From NCBI RefSeq assembly GCF_010435915.1, contig NZ_JAAFZH010000001.1:868001-932000 (forward strand): DNA of 64,000 nucleotides, read 5' to 3'. The position numbers and the translations under genes were made by a program. Positions 26,597-35,004 of the stretch are shown here, piece after piece. The notes under the pieces are model-generated. The model worked only from the letters and a program-made list of their open reading frames with translations. It did no database searches and was not told the DNA's origin. The DNA is from Spirosoma terrae. GTDB lineage: Bacteria; Bacteroidota; Bacteroidia; Cytophagales; Spirosomataceae. The first letter of the stretch is position 1, and each line of letters begins with the position of its first letter.

Positions 26597-26656
26597 ACCT
26601 GCTGTTTCCGATCAGTTAAACTGGTTCGCCAGCCGAGCTGATAGAAAACAGCAGGT
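26597..26656 (-). promoter_or_regulatory. nested hairpin in the leader of the YeeE/YedE genes
   Basis: Outer stem of 11 bp (26597-26607 with 26646-26656), a middle stem of about five pairs (ATCAG / CTGAT), and an inner 4-bp stem with a tetraloop (CTGG-TTCG-CCAG at 26621-26632 on the + strand). There is no T-run after the stem on the minus strand, so it is not a simple terminator. It lies between the metallo-beta-lactamase-rhodanese stop codon and the YeeE/YedE start, and might adjust expression or mRNA stability within the operon. Confidence 0.55.
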
Positions 26657-26676
26657 GTTATCAATCAGTAGGTTGG

Positions 26677-28092
26677 TCAATAGGTGACGGGTTCTTCGGT
26701 TTCGGTAGTGACCGGATTACCTTCGGCTACCCATTCGTTCATACTACCTGCGTAATTTTTTACCTTCGTGAAGCCATTGGCTTTCAAAATAGAATAACCA
26801 ATGGTGGCACGGTCGCCCCCCTGGCAGTAGACAACTACCGTTTTGTCGCGGCTGATCTGATCGAGATGGTCAGGTAACGTACCGACGAATATATTCTGAG
26901 CGCCGTCGATATGCCCTTTTTTATAGTCGGTAGCTCCGCGTAGGTCAATGATCTGTACATCGTCTCGATTCAGGTATGTTTTGAATTCTGGAAGACTGAT
27001 CACATCGGACGATTGTAAATCATAGCCTAAATCATTGATATCATTTACGTACCCATAGACCTGATCCAGGCCAATACGCATTAGCTTACGCGTAAAGTCT
27101 TCCATCTGCAACTCATCGCCCACCAGCATAAACGGCTCGTTGTAGCTAATTAGCCAGCCCATCCAGGTTGCAAAGGAATTGTTGCCCTGAATATTCAGGC
27201 TGCCCGGTACATGGCCCTGGGCAAAAGCTGTTTTAGGGCGCGTATCAATTAATTTCATTCCCTGTTTTAGCGCTTCTGTTACGTCGGCTGGGCTGAGTTT
27301 TTTAAGCGTTGGTACGTGGGGGAGTAACGGACGATCAACTTTATTGAGTCGTTTCATCTGGGCAAAATACCGGGGTGCTTCCGGCTGATCCGCCAGTAAA
27401 TACTCCGTAAATCTTTGTTCGTCTTCATCGTACTGGAAGGCCCAGTTACGGATTTTCTCGTAGCCGACTGTTGTGGAAGGAACCGCTCCGAGTGCTTTCC
27501 CACAGGCTGACCCTGCTCCATGGCCCGGCCACACCTGTAAATAGTCGGGCAACGTAGTGAACCGTTGAAGCGACCCGAAGAGCTGATGAGCACCTGTAAA
27601 CTGAGTTCCCTGCAATCCGGCCGCTTTTTCCAGCAGATCCGGACGACCAACATCACCTACAAAAACAAAATCGCCGGTAAACAGCATCACGGGCTGATCG
27701 GTAGCGGGGTGGTCAGTAAGCAGAAAACTGATACTTTCGGGCGTATGGCCTGGTGTGTGTAGCACGTCCAGCGTGAGATTGCCTACCCGAATAACGGAAC
27801 CATCACGCAGCCCTTCATGAGCAAAAGCGTACTGCCAGTCTGGACCGCCCTCGTCGGAAAGGTAGAGCGTAGCCCCGGTTAAGGATACCAGCTCCCGCGA
27901 ACCAGCCAGGAAATCGGCATGAATGTGTGTTTCGGTAACGTGCGTAATCCGCAGGCCATTTTGCTGCGCCAGCGTGAGGTATGTATCCACGTCGCGTTTG
28001 GCGTCAATTACGATGGCTTCTCCGGTTTTCTGGCATCCAATCAGGTAGCTTCCCTGCGCCAGCGTTTTATCATAAATATGCTGAAAAAACAT
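26677..28092 (-). CDS. metallo-beta-lactamase fold / double rhodanese protein (persulfide dioxygenase-like)
   Basis: A 471-residue protein. The N-terminal metallo-beta-lactamase domain (about 1-240) has THIHADFLAGS, LHTPGHTPES and FTGDFVFVGDVGRPDL, the metal ligands of the ETHE1/persulfide dioxygenase type (mononuclear iron in known members). Two rhodanese domains follow (about 265-355 and 370-460). The first lacks a Cys in its active-site loop; the second has VVVYCQGGDRATIG, an active Cys loop. It probably oxidises glutathione- or protein-persulfides and moves sulfane sulfur. It leads the sulfur operon and has its own -7 element and Crp-type operator. Confidence 0.9.
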   Translation of the reverse strand: MFFQHIYDKTLAQGSYLIGCQKTGEAIVIDAKRDVDTYLTLAQQNGLRITHVTETHIHADFLAGSRELVSLTGATLYLSDEGGPDWQYAFAHEGLRDGSVIRVGNLTLDVLHTPGHTPESISFLLTDHPATDQPVMLFTGDFVFVGDVGRPDLLEKAAGLQGTQFTGAHQLFGSLQRFTTLPDYLQVWPGHGAGSACGKALGAVPSTTVGYEKIRNWAFQYDEDEQRFTEYLLADQPEAPRYFAQMKRLNKVDRPLLPHVPTLKKLSPADVTEALKQGMKLIDTRPKTAFAQGHVPGSLNIQGNNSFATWMGWLISYNEPFMLVGDELQMEDFTRKLMRIGLDQVYGYVNDINDLGYDLQSSDVISLPEFKTYLNRDDVQIIDLRGATDYKKGHIDGAQNIFVGTLPDHLDQISRDKTVVVYCQGGDRATIGYSILKANGFTKVKNYAGSMNEWVAEGNPVTTETEEPVTY

Positions 28093-28123
28093 GGTCTGTT
28101 TTGGTTAGTTTCAGGTTGATGAA

Positions 28124-28168
28124 CAAAAGTAGTTGGTCGGTAAATGGCCGTCAGTGATAAGTATCACA
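28124..28168 (-). promoter_or_regulatory. promoter with Crp-type operator of the MBL-rhodanese gene
   Basis: On the minus strand a perfect Bacteroidota -7 element TACTTTTG (28124-28131). A dyad AGTGA-taagta-TCACA (28153-28168) is centred 33 bp upstream of it. The dyad is one mismatch from the E. coli CRP consensus TGTGA-N6-TCACA. The centre would be near -41.5 from the predicted RNA start, the class II activator position. No TTG -33 box is visible, as expected for an activator-dependent promoter. The same arrangement precedes the TauE/SafE gene. Confidence 0.65.
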
Positions 28169-28174
28169 CAAGGC

Positions 28175-28981
28175 TCAGGACGAGAAAAAAAGCTCGTGGC
28201 TCATGATATACAGACCCAGTAGCAGCACAAACCAGCCAAAGGCTCTCTTCAAAATAGCCCCTGCAATATAACGGGTGGCCCAGGTGCCGATGCTGATACC
28301 AATAACGGCTAACGTAGTGAATTTGAGCAGGAAGGCCCAGTCCATAACGTAGTGTTCCAGTCCGCTGGCAAATCCGATCAGTGAGTTGATGGCAATAATT
28401 AATAATGATGTGCCCACCGCCTGTTTCATGGGTAAACGGGCAAAGATCACCAGGGCCGGAATAATCAGGAATCCGCCACCTGCGCCCAGCAAACCCGTTA
28501 CTATGCCTACCAAAGCGCCATCCAGCGACACCAGTGTGTAACTAACTCTTTTTTCGGGTTCGGAGTTACTGTCGGCGTTGTGCTCCCGAATCATAGCAAA
28601 AGCAGCAACCAGCATGATAAGCGCAAATACCAGCATCAGTGCTACGTCCTTTGATAGATGCGTCGTGGAAGTCAGTTGAATCGACTCCGGAATTTGAGGC
28701 AGAAGAAGTCGCCGGGCTATGATGACAGTAATAAACGAAGGCAGTGCGAAAGACAGGGCTACCGAATAGTTGACCAGATTGCGCCGGATATAATTGATGG
28801 AGCCAATCAGTGAGGTGGAGCCAACAATAAATAGCGAGTAAGCCGTTGAGAGAATTGGGTTAATGTGCAGTAAATAAACCAGTACCGGCAAGGTGAGGAT
28901 ACTTCCTCCACCTCCAATCAGGCCCAGGCTAACGCCAATGAGCACAGAAGCGCCGAAGCCCGCAATTTGTGAAGAACTCAT
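28175..28981 (-). CDS. TauE/SafE family sulfite/sulfur-compound exporter
   Basis: A 268-residue membrane protein with about eight helices. It starts with the family repeat GVSLGLIGGGGSILTLPVLVY and carries the second copy TGLLGAGGGFLIIPALVIF (about residues 160-180), typical of TauE/SafE (DUF81) anion transporters. In sulfur-oxidation clusters these export sulfite or organosulfonates produced by the partner enzymes. It has its own Crp-type operator promoter (28999-29043) and lies between the Crp/Fnr regulator and the metallo-beta-lactamase-rhodanese gene, all in one direction. Confidence 0.88.
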   Translation of the reverse strand: MSSSQIAGFGASVLIGVSLGLIGGGGSILTLPVLVYLLHINPILSTAYSLFIVGSTSLIGSINYIRRNLVNYSVALSFALPSFITVIIARRLLLPQIPESIQLTSTTHLSKDVALMLVFALIMLVAAFAMIREHNADSNSEPEKRVSYTLVSLDGALVGIVTGLLGAGGGFLIIPALVIFARLPMKQAVGTSLLIIAINSLIGFASGLEHYVMDWAFLLKFTTLAVIGISIGTWATRYIAGAILKRAFGWFVLLLGLYIMSHELFFSS

Positions 28982-28998
28982 ACCCTACTTTTTTTGAT

Positions 28999-29043
28999 CG
29001 AAAGTAGGGGCCATCGGGCGGGCGTTCCGTGACAAAAGTTACA
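28999..29043 (-). promoter_or_regulatory. promoter with Crp-type operator of the TauE/SafE gene
   Basis: A -7-like element TACTTTCG (28999-29006, one mismatch to TAnnTTTG) and a dyad CGTGA-caaaag-TTACA (29028-29043) centred exactly 33 bp upstream, the same distance as in the MBL-rhodanese promoter. Shared dyad pattern: GTGAnAAnnnTnACA. It lies just upstream of the TauE/SafE start and 14 bp after the end of the crp-like gene. Confidence 0.6.
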
Positions 29044-29056
29044 GGAGTCTCAAAAT

Positions 29057-29692
29057 TTAGAGAATCGTAATTTTATTTCGCATCAATTTAACCTGTCCGG
29101 CCTTCTCCAGCTGTTTCAGAAGTCGCGAAATAACTTCTCTGGACGTAGCTAATTCGTGCGCAATTTCTTCGTGGGTGATAGAAAGGACTGTACACTGGCA
29201 ACTGTCCGTTTTTTTACGCAGATACGTCAGCAGCCGTTCGTCCAGTTTGTGGAATACAACTTCGTCGAGGGTCTGTAACAGATCATTAAAGCGTTTTTGA
29301 TACGTCAGGAAAACAAACTGTTTCCAGCTGGAATACCGGCACATCCACTCGTCGACTTTGTCGACTGGAATAGCAATGAGTTCGGTATTTTCTTCAACCA
29401 GCGCCGTGATTTCGCTCTTACGACCGCCCATGCAGCAGGTAAGCGACATGGCGCAGGAATCCAGGCCACCCAGGTAATACAAAAGCGCTTCTCGGCCCTG
29501 ATTATCGGGGCGCATAATTTTAATTGAGCCCCGAACAAGAATAGGAACCGATCGAATAAACTCGCCGGGTCGAATCATGTACGTACCAGCCGAAACTCGT
29601 TTATGGATACCAACCCTGGCTATTTCATCCAGTAGAGGAAGCTCAAACAGGCCAGTAAAGATTTCCTGTAAATAAGAGGTTGTTAACGTCAT
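29057..29692 (-). CDS. Crp/Fnr family transcriptional regulator of the sulfur cluster
   Basis: A 211-residue protein. N-terminal cyclic-nucleotide-binding-like beta-roll (about 20-120), then dimer helix (about 122-150) and winged-helix DNA-binding domain (about 160-211) with helix TSREVISRLLKQLE. The recognition residues R185, E186 and R190 have the same spacing as R180, E181 and R185 of E. coli CRP, which read GTGA. The beta-roll lacks the Arg/Ser phosphate-binding pattern of cAMP binders, and instead has SCAMSLTCCMGG with Cys80, Cys86 and Cys87, which could sense sulfide or persulfide. It probably controls the two operators found nearby. Confidence 0.87.
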   Translation of the reverse strand: MTLTTSYLQEIFTGLFELPLLDEIARVGIHKRVSAGTYMIRPGEFIRSVPILVRGSIKIMRPDNQGREALLYYLGGLDSCAMSLTCCMGGRKSEITALVEENTELIAIPVDKVDEWMCRYSSWKQFVFLTYQKRFNDLLQTLDEVVFHKLDERLLTYLRKKTDSCQCTVLSITHEEIAHELATSREVISRLLKQLEKAGQVKLMRNKITIL

Positions 29693-29821
29693 TCGAGTAC
29701 GAAAAAAGTGTTGGCCGATACGTCAATCGTTGGTAAATAATTGCTGACGCCATAGGAAGCTGAAACCACTCAATAACGTAACGGAGCCGTCCTTAGTCTA
29801 CAGCAAATCCATCGATTACGT

Positions 29822-30409
29822 TCAAGGCTGTGAAAAACGTGGGATGAGCATCGGTACCCGTTGGCGATACTGCTTGTAGGCGTTTCCGAAAGACGCGACC
29901 AGTTTTTGCTCTTCGAAGTGGATGCCGATTCGTATATATATACTGGCGGCCAGTAGCAGAATCAGATACGACCAGGTAGGTTGTGTTATCAAGAGGCCCA
30001 GCAGATAGAGAATGATACCCGTATATAAAGGGTGACGAACGTATTGGAGCAGGCCACTTTGCCGTAATTCCTGGCTATCGGAAGTTTTAGCAGTGGCTGG
30101 CCAGCCAACAAATTCGGCCATATCATAGCCACGTAGTGCCATAACAGCAATTGTTAGCCCTACGCCCGCGAGGAGCGTACCAAGCCATAAACTACCTCGC
30201 CAGGAGCTGACGTAATCAATCGGAGCCGTTCGGTGAAGCCAAAGTACAGGTACGAACGTAGCAACAGCAACGCCATTATATAGCAACCGGTAATACCGGT
30301 TAAACGTCCCTAGTTTGTTCGCCATCGTTTGCTTCATGCATAAGCTGGCCGTCAGACTATGAATTAGCCCAAACAGGAACCAGCTTAGTAAAATGTATGC
30401 GTAATACAT
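29822..30409 (-). CDS. membrane methyltransferase of the NnrU / isoprenylcysteine methyltransferase-like type
   Basis: A 195-residue protein with about five membrane helices. C-terminal motif YVRHPLYTGIILYL and then EEQKLVASFGNAYKQYRQRV fits the PEMT/ICMT-like family (RHPxYxG and EExxLxxxFGxxYxxY). These proteins methylate lipids or prenyl-type substrates with SAM at the membrane. NnrU proteins in this family are linked with nitric-oxide reduction, but no denitrification gene is present here. It lies 129 bp upstream of the crp-like gene in the same direction, so a role with the sulfur cluster is possible but unproven. Confidence 0.7.
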   Translation of the reverse strand: MYYAYILLSWFLFGLIHSLTASLCMKQTMANKLGTFNRYYRLLYNGVAVATFVPVLWLHRTAPIDYVSSWRGSLWLGTLLAGVGLTIAVMALRGYDMAEFVGWPATAKTSDSQELRQSGLLQYVRHPLYTGIILYLLGLLITQPTWSYLILLLAASIYIRIGIHFEEQKLVASFGNAYKQYRQRVPMLIPRFSQP

Positions 30410-30558
30410 TGGGCAAACGTTTTGCTCGAAAATCGATGTGAATCTATTAGAAAGGAGTATGTTTACTACGTAGCGTCGCTAACGAGGATACGTAGCACGT
30501 GTACATAGTGCTATTCTGTTCCGTTTCCGTAAACGTGACAGACAGAAAGTTAAGTTCT

Positions 30559-30771
30559 ATGCATATGCTATCACCTGATTCTGGGCTTATTTTTTGGCAG
30601 ATCGTTGTATTGCTTCAACTGCTTGGCTCTATTTATGCCCTTGTCCAGCTTTACAGGCATCCGGTATCTTTCAACATAAAGACAATTTGGTGCTTTATCA
30701 TTCTATTTATTCCTCTGGGCTGGATTGTCTATCTCACGTTCAGAAAGCAGCAATTTTCAGATAGGTCATAA
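30559..30771 (+). CDS. small PLDc_N-type membrane protein
   Basis: A 70-residue protein with two hydrophobic helices (IFWQIVVLLQLLGSIYALVQ and TIWCFIILFIPLGWIVYLTF). The second helix ends in a positively charged tail (RKQQ). It resembles the PLDc_N domain found at the start of phospholipase D-like proteins and as stand-alone membrane proteins. The ATG at 30559 is preferred to the GTG at 30499 because the earlier part is not conserved-looking. Monocistronic. Role unknown. Confidence 0.65.
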   Translation: MHMLSPDSGLIFWQIVVLLQLLGSIYALVQLYRHPVSFNIKTIWCFIILFIPLGWIVYLTFRKQQFSDRS

Positions 30772-30896
30772 ATGCAGATCTAAATTTTGCCTGGGTTATG
30801 CTATATGCTACGTATGGATTTAATCTAACGTAAACTATAACGATGTCTGGTAGTCAGGTAACTATCTGATCTGAATTTTGATCAACTCAGAACGAA

Positions 30897-31532
30897 TTAG
30901 AATCGGTAGCCTGCACTTAGGCCAATCGTTGAAAGGGTGCCATATAATGTTCCTTCTGATGACGATCGAAACAAATTACCCCCTACACCCAACCGAGCAC
31001 CTATCAGCAACCGATCCGTTAAGGCATATGTGTAGGTAGTTCGTAAATTCAAACCCACATTGAACGCACTCGTGTAAACCCAGCGATAAGAAATGGTCTC
31101 AATATCGCCATTTTGATTAGCTTGTCCTGCGACATCGTACGTATTCCCATTGCGTAAAAACCACAAGGAAGGTCCCGCTCCAAAAGCAACAGTATGGCGT
31201 TTCTGATTAATTACGTTAAAAAGAAAGCTTACATCTACTGTTGCCAATTGGGTACGCTGGTTTTCCCAGAAAACAGTAGATGTATAAAAGCGGTCTCTGG
31301 TGTATCGACTCGTAAAACTTAGGCCAGCTTCCATCGTCCAACGCGTGTTTGCTAATGGTTGACTGTATAACACGGAGTAACGAATGGCAGGAGATTGTTC
31401 CTGATGATCGCCTTTTACCCATAAGGCTTCAGTCGAAATATGTATAGACTTATTATAGGATTTAGTGAACTGGGCACAAACCCAATTGGAAAGTATCAAC
31501 AAGATGCAGCAGAGTAAAAAAGATCTTTTCAT
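30897..31532 (-). CDS. outer-membrane beta-barrel protein of unknown function
   Basis: A 211-residue protein with a signal peptide (FLLCCILLILSNWVCAQ), a run of amphipathic strands with alternating aromatic residues, and the C-terminal Phe (GLSAGYRF) typical of outer-membrane proteins. Strand count suggests a small barrel of about eight strands. No motif points to a substrate. It lies 126 bp downstream of coaX in the same direction, but this could be chance. Confidence 0.7.
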   Translation of the reverse strand: MKRSFLLCCILLILSNWVCAQFTKSYNKSIHISTEALWVKGDHQEQSPAIRYSVLYSQPLANTRWTMEAGLSFTSRYTRDRFYTSTVFWENQRTQLATVDVSFLFNVINQKRHTVAFGAGPSLWFLRNGNTYDVAGQANQNGDIETISYRWVYTSAFNVGLNLRTTYTYALTDRLLIGARLGVGGNLFRSSSEGTLYGTLSTIGLSAGYRF

Positions 31533-31658
31533 CGTAGAGTAATGGTATTGATTAGGTCAAGTATCTAACGACAAGAGACAGTTTACATACTGAATGCCTG
31601 CTATAAGCAATACACTCTAAGATTCCTGGCAAAAAGAGCTGACTTCCTACGTTTCTAC

Positions 31659-32435
31659 TTAGTTGGTTGAATCGATTACCGTTTCGCCAATCAAACGGAC
31701 TCCTTCCAGCGTGAGAGAGGGAATAATATCGACAAAAGCATTCCGTAAAGAAGGAATACGGTTCGAGAGGCCACCGGTAGCAACGGCTATGCAGTCGCCG
31801 TTTAATTCCGTTCGGATGCGGTCGAGTAGAGAGCGGACCAGTCCTTCGTAGCCTAAGATTACGCCCGCCTGAATCGCGTGAGTCGTATTGGTACCCAGCG
31901 CCGATGAAGGAACCTCAATAGGCACTTCAGGAAGTTGAGCTGTATTGGCGAATAGCGACCGAATGGCGGTTTTTAATCCAGGCGTGATAGCCACACCTAG
32001 CATTTTGCCTTCGCCCGATACCGTAGTAAACGTTAGAGCTGTCCCGAAATCAACAACCACACAGTTTCGTTGGTACCGTGTAAAGGCCGCTAACGCATTG
32101 GCAACCAGATCGGCTCCTATTTCGTGGGGGCGTAAAATGTCGATAGGCAGCAAGGGGTAAACGCCGGGGCCAACCACAATCGGTTCGTAACCGAATAATT
32201 CCGTTAGCATGGATCGAATAATGGGCGTTACGTTCGGTACTACGCTGCTAAGGATGGTGGCTTTAATACTGCTTAGCGATATATTGGCTTCTAACAGCCA
32301 TAGCCGTAACCGTGCTTCGTACGACTCGGCGGATTCGTCGTATCGGGAGGGCGTACGCCAGATGTGTTGCCAGTCTGCTTGATTGTAAAGGCCAAAAACG
32401 GCGTCGGTATTACCAATGTCTACAATAATCTGCAC
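31659..32435 (-). CDS. coaX: type III pantothenate kinase
   Basis: A 258-residue enzyme of the ASKHA fold: N-terminal phosphate-binding loop IIVDIGNTDAVFGLY, pantothenate region LRPHEIGADLVANALAAF, second phosphate loop VVDFGTALTFTTVS, and ITPGLKTAIRSLFANTAQLP. It catalyses the first step of coenzyme A synthesis from pantothenate using ATP and a monovalent cation. It follows tsaB by 103 bp in the same direction, at the end of the rpmH to tsaB run. A standard length for the family. Confidence 0.93.
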   Translation of the reverse strand: MQIIVDIGNTDAVFGLYNQADWQHIWRTPSRYDESAESYEARLRLWLLEANISLSSIKATILSSVVPNVTPIIRSMLTELFGYEPIVVGPGVYPLLPIDILRPHEIGADLVANALAAFTRYQRNCVVVDFGTALTFTTVSGEGKMLGVAITPGLKTAIRSLFANTAQLPEVPIEVPSSALGTNTTHAIQAGVILGYEGLVRSLLDRIRTELNGDCIAVATGGLSNRIPSLRNAFVDIIPSLTLEGVRLIGETVIDSTN

Positions 32436-32538
32436 GAGAGCGGGAAAGGGACGTTTGTCGGGGCGAATTAAGGAGAAAAAGGTCAGATTCTCACAAAAGT
32501 GTTACATATTGATTGCCCCGCTACGGTGGATGCTGTCC

Positions 32539-33228
32539 TTAAAGAATAGCCTTTTTAGGCTTCGTAGTCATGAAATCTTTGAGGTAAAAAGGCTCGAAAT
32601 TTGCCAGATCATCGACCCTACATGGCTCATAATGAGTGGAGGCTACTGTGCCGATCGTCCGGGCTGAAGGAGTAATGAGCTGTTCGAGGAAGATAGCGTT
32701 TGGCTGATGGCTAAGTATGGTTTTACATTTAGCGGCTCCATCCCCAAAAAATAGGACCGGACCTGTTGAGAGCTTATCCGCAAACGATGTTTCGTCAATA
32801 ATTTCGGCCGATGTAGGCTGTATTTCTTGGCCATACGTATCGTAGAAAGCACAGTATACTTCCATCCGACGGGCGTCGATCATGGGGCAAAGTACGTAGT
32901 TGTCAGGATAAAAACTCCTAATCTGTTCAACCATACCAGCCAACGTATTGACGGCTAAAAGTGGTTTATCGAGGGCAAAGCAAAGCCCCTTAGCCGTTGA
33001 CACACTGATGCGCAATCCGGTGTAGGAGCCTGGGCCTTTGGCTACGGCAATGGCGTCCAGTTGATTGAGTGTAAAACCACTATGACTAACCACATTCTCG
33101 ATCAGTGTAGTCAGCATAGCCGCTGACGTTCGTTCCGTGAACAATTCATAACAACCTAGTAACGTACCGTTGTTATGCAGGGCCACAGAGCACGAAGCCG
33201 TAGAGGTATCAATAGAAAGAATAAGCAC
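32539..33228 (-). CDS. tsaB: tRNA threonylcarbamoyladenosine biosynthesis protein TsaB
   Basis: A 229-residue protein from GTG 33228. N-terminal LILSIDTSTASCSVAL and the hallmark VAKGPGSYTGLRISVSTAKGL with GMVEQIRSFYP. TsaB is the non-catalytic partner of TsaD in making the t6A modification of ANN-decoding tRNAs. An open frame extends to 33282, but that part lies in a repeat element (33238-33322), so I place the start at 33228, directly before the first strand. It follows the S41 protease gene in the same direction; the repeat separates them. Confidence 0.9.
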   Translation of the reverse strand: MLILSIDTSTASCSVALHNNGTLLGCYELFTERTSAAMLTTLIENVVSHSGFTLNQLDAIAVAKGPGSYTGLRISVSTAKGLCFALDKPLLAVNTLAGMVEQIRSFYPDNYVLCPMIDARRMEVYCAFYDTYGQEIQPTSAEIIDETSFADKLSTGPVLFFGDGAAKCKTILSHQPNAIFLEQLITPSARTIGTVASTHYEPCRVDDLANFEPFYLKDFMTTKPKKAIL

Positions 33229-33237
33229 TGGTTGATA

Positions 33238-33322
33238 AATTAAGTATGATGAGTCAGGAATGATGAACTGATATGAAAACAATCGTTGCGTATCAATTCA
33301 TCATTCCTGATTCATCATTGTA
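33238..33322. repeat. intergenic inverted repeat with 7-bp periodicity
   Basis: Left arm units ATGATGA / GTCAGGA / ATGATGA / ACTGATA (about 33247-33274) and right arm complementary (about 33292-33321), with a 20-nt loop. The sequence differs from the other heptad elements, but the 7-bp phase and the two-arm layout are the same. It fills the gap between the S41 protease gene and tsaB, both on the minus strand. Confidence 0.65.
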
Positions 33323-34978
33323 TTATTTCCCTCCTTTCAGAATCGACGTGTATCGATTCATGTCTTTAAAGAGGTCGAGCGCTGCTTTTAGTTCGGGATC
33401 AGTAGCAAAAGAGGCTTCTTTTATGCCTTTCTGAAGATAATAATGGCCTGCGATTTCCTGCTCAAGTAGGGTCTTGATTTCGGTTTTGAAGGTCATCATA
33501 TCCGCTTCTTTGCTGTGCGAAACTTTCGTTTTCAGCGCTTTCAGCTGGTCCTGAATCTGATCGAAATACTTTTCTTTTTTCGCTGAAGCTTCTAACGTAC
33601 CAAGATCTTTTTCAACCTGGGTCGTATAATCGTATTCTTTATCGCCAGCCCATTTTGCGAAATCCTGATATTCGGCGTCGGTGAGGTGGAATTCACGGGC
33701 CGGTTTAATGGTTGGATGATCGTGCCGATATTTTACCGCATAATCAAAAATCAGCCCTTTGTTGGTTAGGCTCAGCGCAATGGGGGTTGGATTCGGTGCT
33801 TCAATCACTACGTCTGGCAACACGCCACCACCGTCGTAAACAACACGGCCCGCTTTGGTTTTGAAGGCAGTTTTGAGTGAGTCGGGTATTTTACCAACGC
33901 TACCATCGGCGTTGCGATGGCTATAGTCGATGGCCTGAATACAACGTCCGCTCGGGATGTAATACTTGGCTGTCGTGATTTTAAGCTTTGTGTTGAACGA
34001 CAGCTCACGAGTGGTCTGAACGAGCCCTTTTCCATACGTCCGCTGACCAATCAACACGCCCCGGTCATAATCCTGAATAACGCCGGATACGATTTCGGCG
34101 GCTGAAGCACTATGGCTATTAGTCAGCACAATGATTGGTACCTCAAGATCCATTGGCGGATTTAAGGCCGTGTAGGTTTTGTTCCACTCCGTTACTTTGC
34201 CTTTGGTGGTTACCACTTCTGAATCTTTCGGAATGAAAATATTGCAGATGTCGATAGCCATATTAAGCAGACCGCCGGGATTCTCGCGAACGTCCAGAAT
34301 GAGTTTTTTCATTCCTTTTCCCTTCAATTCCTGAAAAGCCGTACGAACTTCGCGCGACGCTGTAGCCGTAAAATCCTTGAGATCGATATAGCCTACATCT
34401 TCCGAAATCATACCGTAATACGGTACGTTCGTCATTTTTACTACGTCGCGGCTAACCGATAAATCTAAAGGCGATTTTTCGCCGAAGCGCTGCACGGTGA
34501 GTTTTACAGCCGTATTATTCTGACCTTTCAGCAGTTTGCCAGGGTCAACATCTTTGCGGTTTTTAATATCGACACCGTCTATTTTCAGGATTTCGTCGCC
34601 AATACGTAGTCCTGCTTTTTCGGCGGGCGTTCCTTCGTAGACCATCAGGACGATGTTCTTGCTCTGGCGTTGGCCAATCAAAGCACCAATGCCATTATAC
34701 CGACCGGTGGTCATGGTCATGTAATCCTCGATCTCGTCTTCGGCGAAGAAGTTCGTGTAGGGATCGAGCGCTTTTAGCATCCCGTCGATGCTGGTTTTAA
34801 CCATTCGGTTGGGGTTCACCTCATCGACGTAATACATATTCAGCTCCTTGAACAACGTAGCGTAGATGTCGAGGTTGCGGGCAATTTCGAAGAAGCGGTC
34901 GTCGGTTTTCATCGCTACCAACGATAAGCCCCCGGCCAGAGCACCAGCAAGAGCAAGGGATTTCCAGTGTTTTTTCAT
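33323..34978 (-). CDS. S41 family C-terminal processing peptidase
   Basis: A 551-residue protease: signal peptide or anchor (SLALAGALAGGLSLVA), a helical N-terminal domain, a PDZ domain (about 100-180; EGTPAEKAGLRIGDEILKI), the S41 catalytic domain with Ser in TNSHSASAAEIVSGV and Lys in IGQRTYGKGLVQT, and a long helical C-terminal region. It trims the C-termini of periplasmic proteins. Located 26 bp downstream of the 336-residue membrane protein in the rpmH-rnpA run, a neighbourhood often seen in Cytophagales. The mature C-terminus is charged. Confidence 0.92.
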   Translation of the reverse strand: MKKHWKSLALAGALAGGLSLVAMKTDDRFFEIARNLDIYATLFKELNMYYVDEVNPNRMVKTSIDGMLKALDPYTNFFAEDEIEDYMTMTTGRYNGIGALIGQRQSKNIVLMVYEGTPAEKAGLRIGDEILKIDGVDIKNRKDVDPGKLLKGQNNTAVKLTVQRFGEKSPLDLSVSRDVVKMTNVPYYGMISEDVGYIDLKDFTATASREVRTAFQELKGKGMKKLILDVRENPGGLLNMAIDICNIFIPKDSEVVTTKGKVTEWNKTYTALNPPMDLEVPIIVLTNSHSASAAEIVSGVIQDYDRGVLIGQRTYGKGLVQTTRELSFNTKLKITTAKYYIPSGRCIQAIDYSHRNADGSVGKIPDSLKTAFKTKAGRVVYDGGGVLPDVVIEAPNPTPIALSLTNKGLIFDYAVKYRHDHPTIKPAREFHLTDAEYQDFAKWAGDKEYDYTTQVEKDLGTLEASAKKEKYFDQIQDQLKALKTKVSHSKEADMMTFKTEIKTLLEQEIAGHYYLQKGIKEASFATDPELKAALDLFKDMNRYTSILKGGK

Positions 34979-35004
34979 AACCTGTTCGGTACTATAAAGG
35001 CGGT

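Noticed and set aside
26597..26656. Intrinsic terminator after the MBL-rhodanese gene
   Set aside because: No T-run follows the stem on the minus strand.
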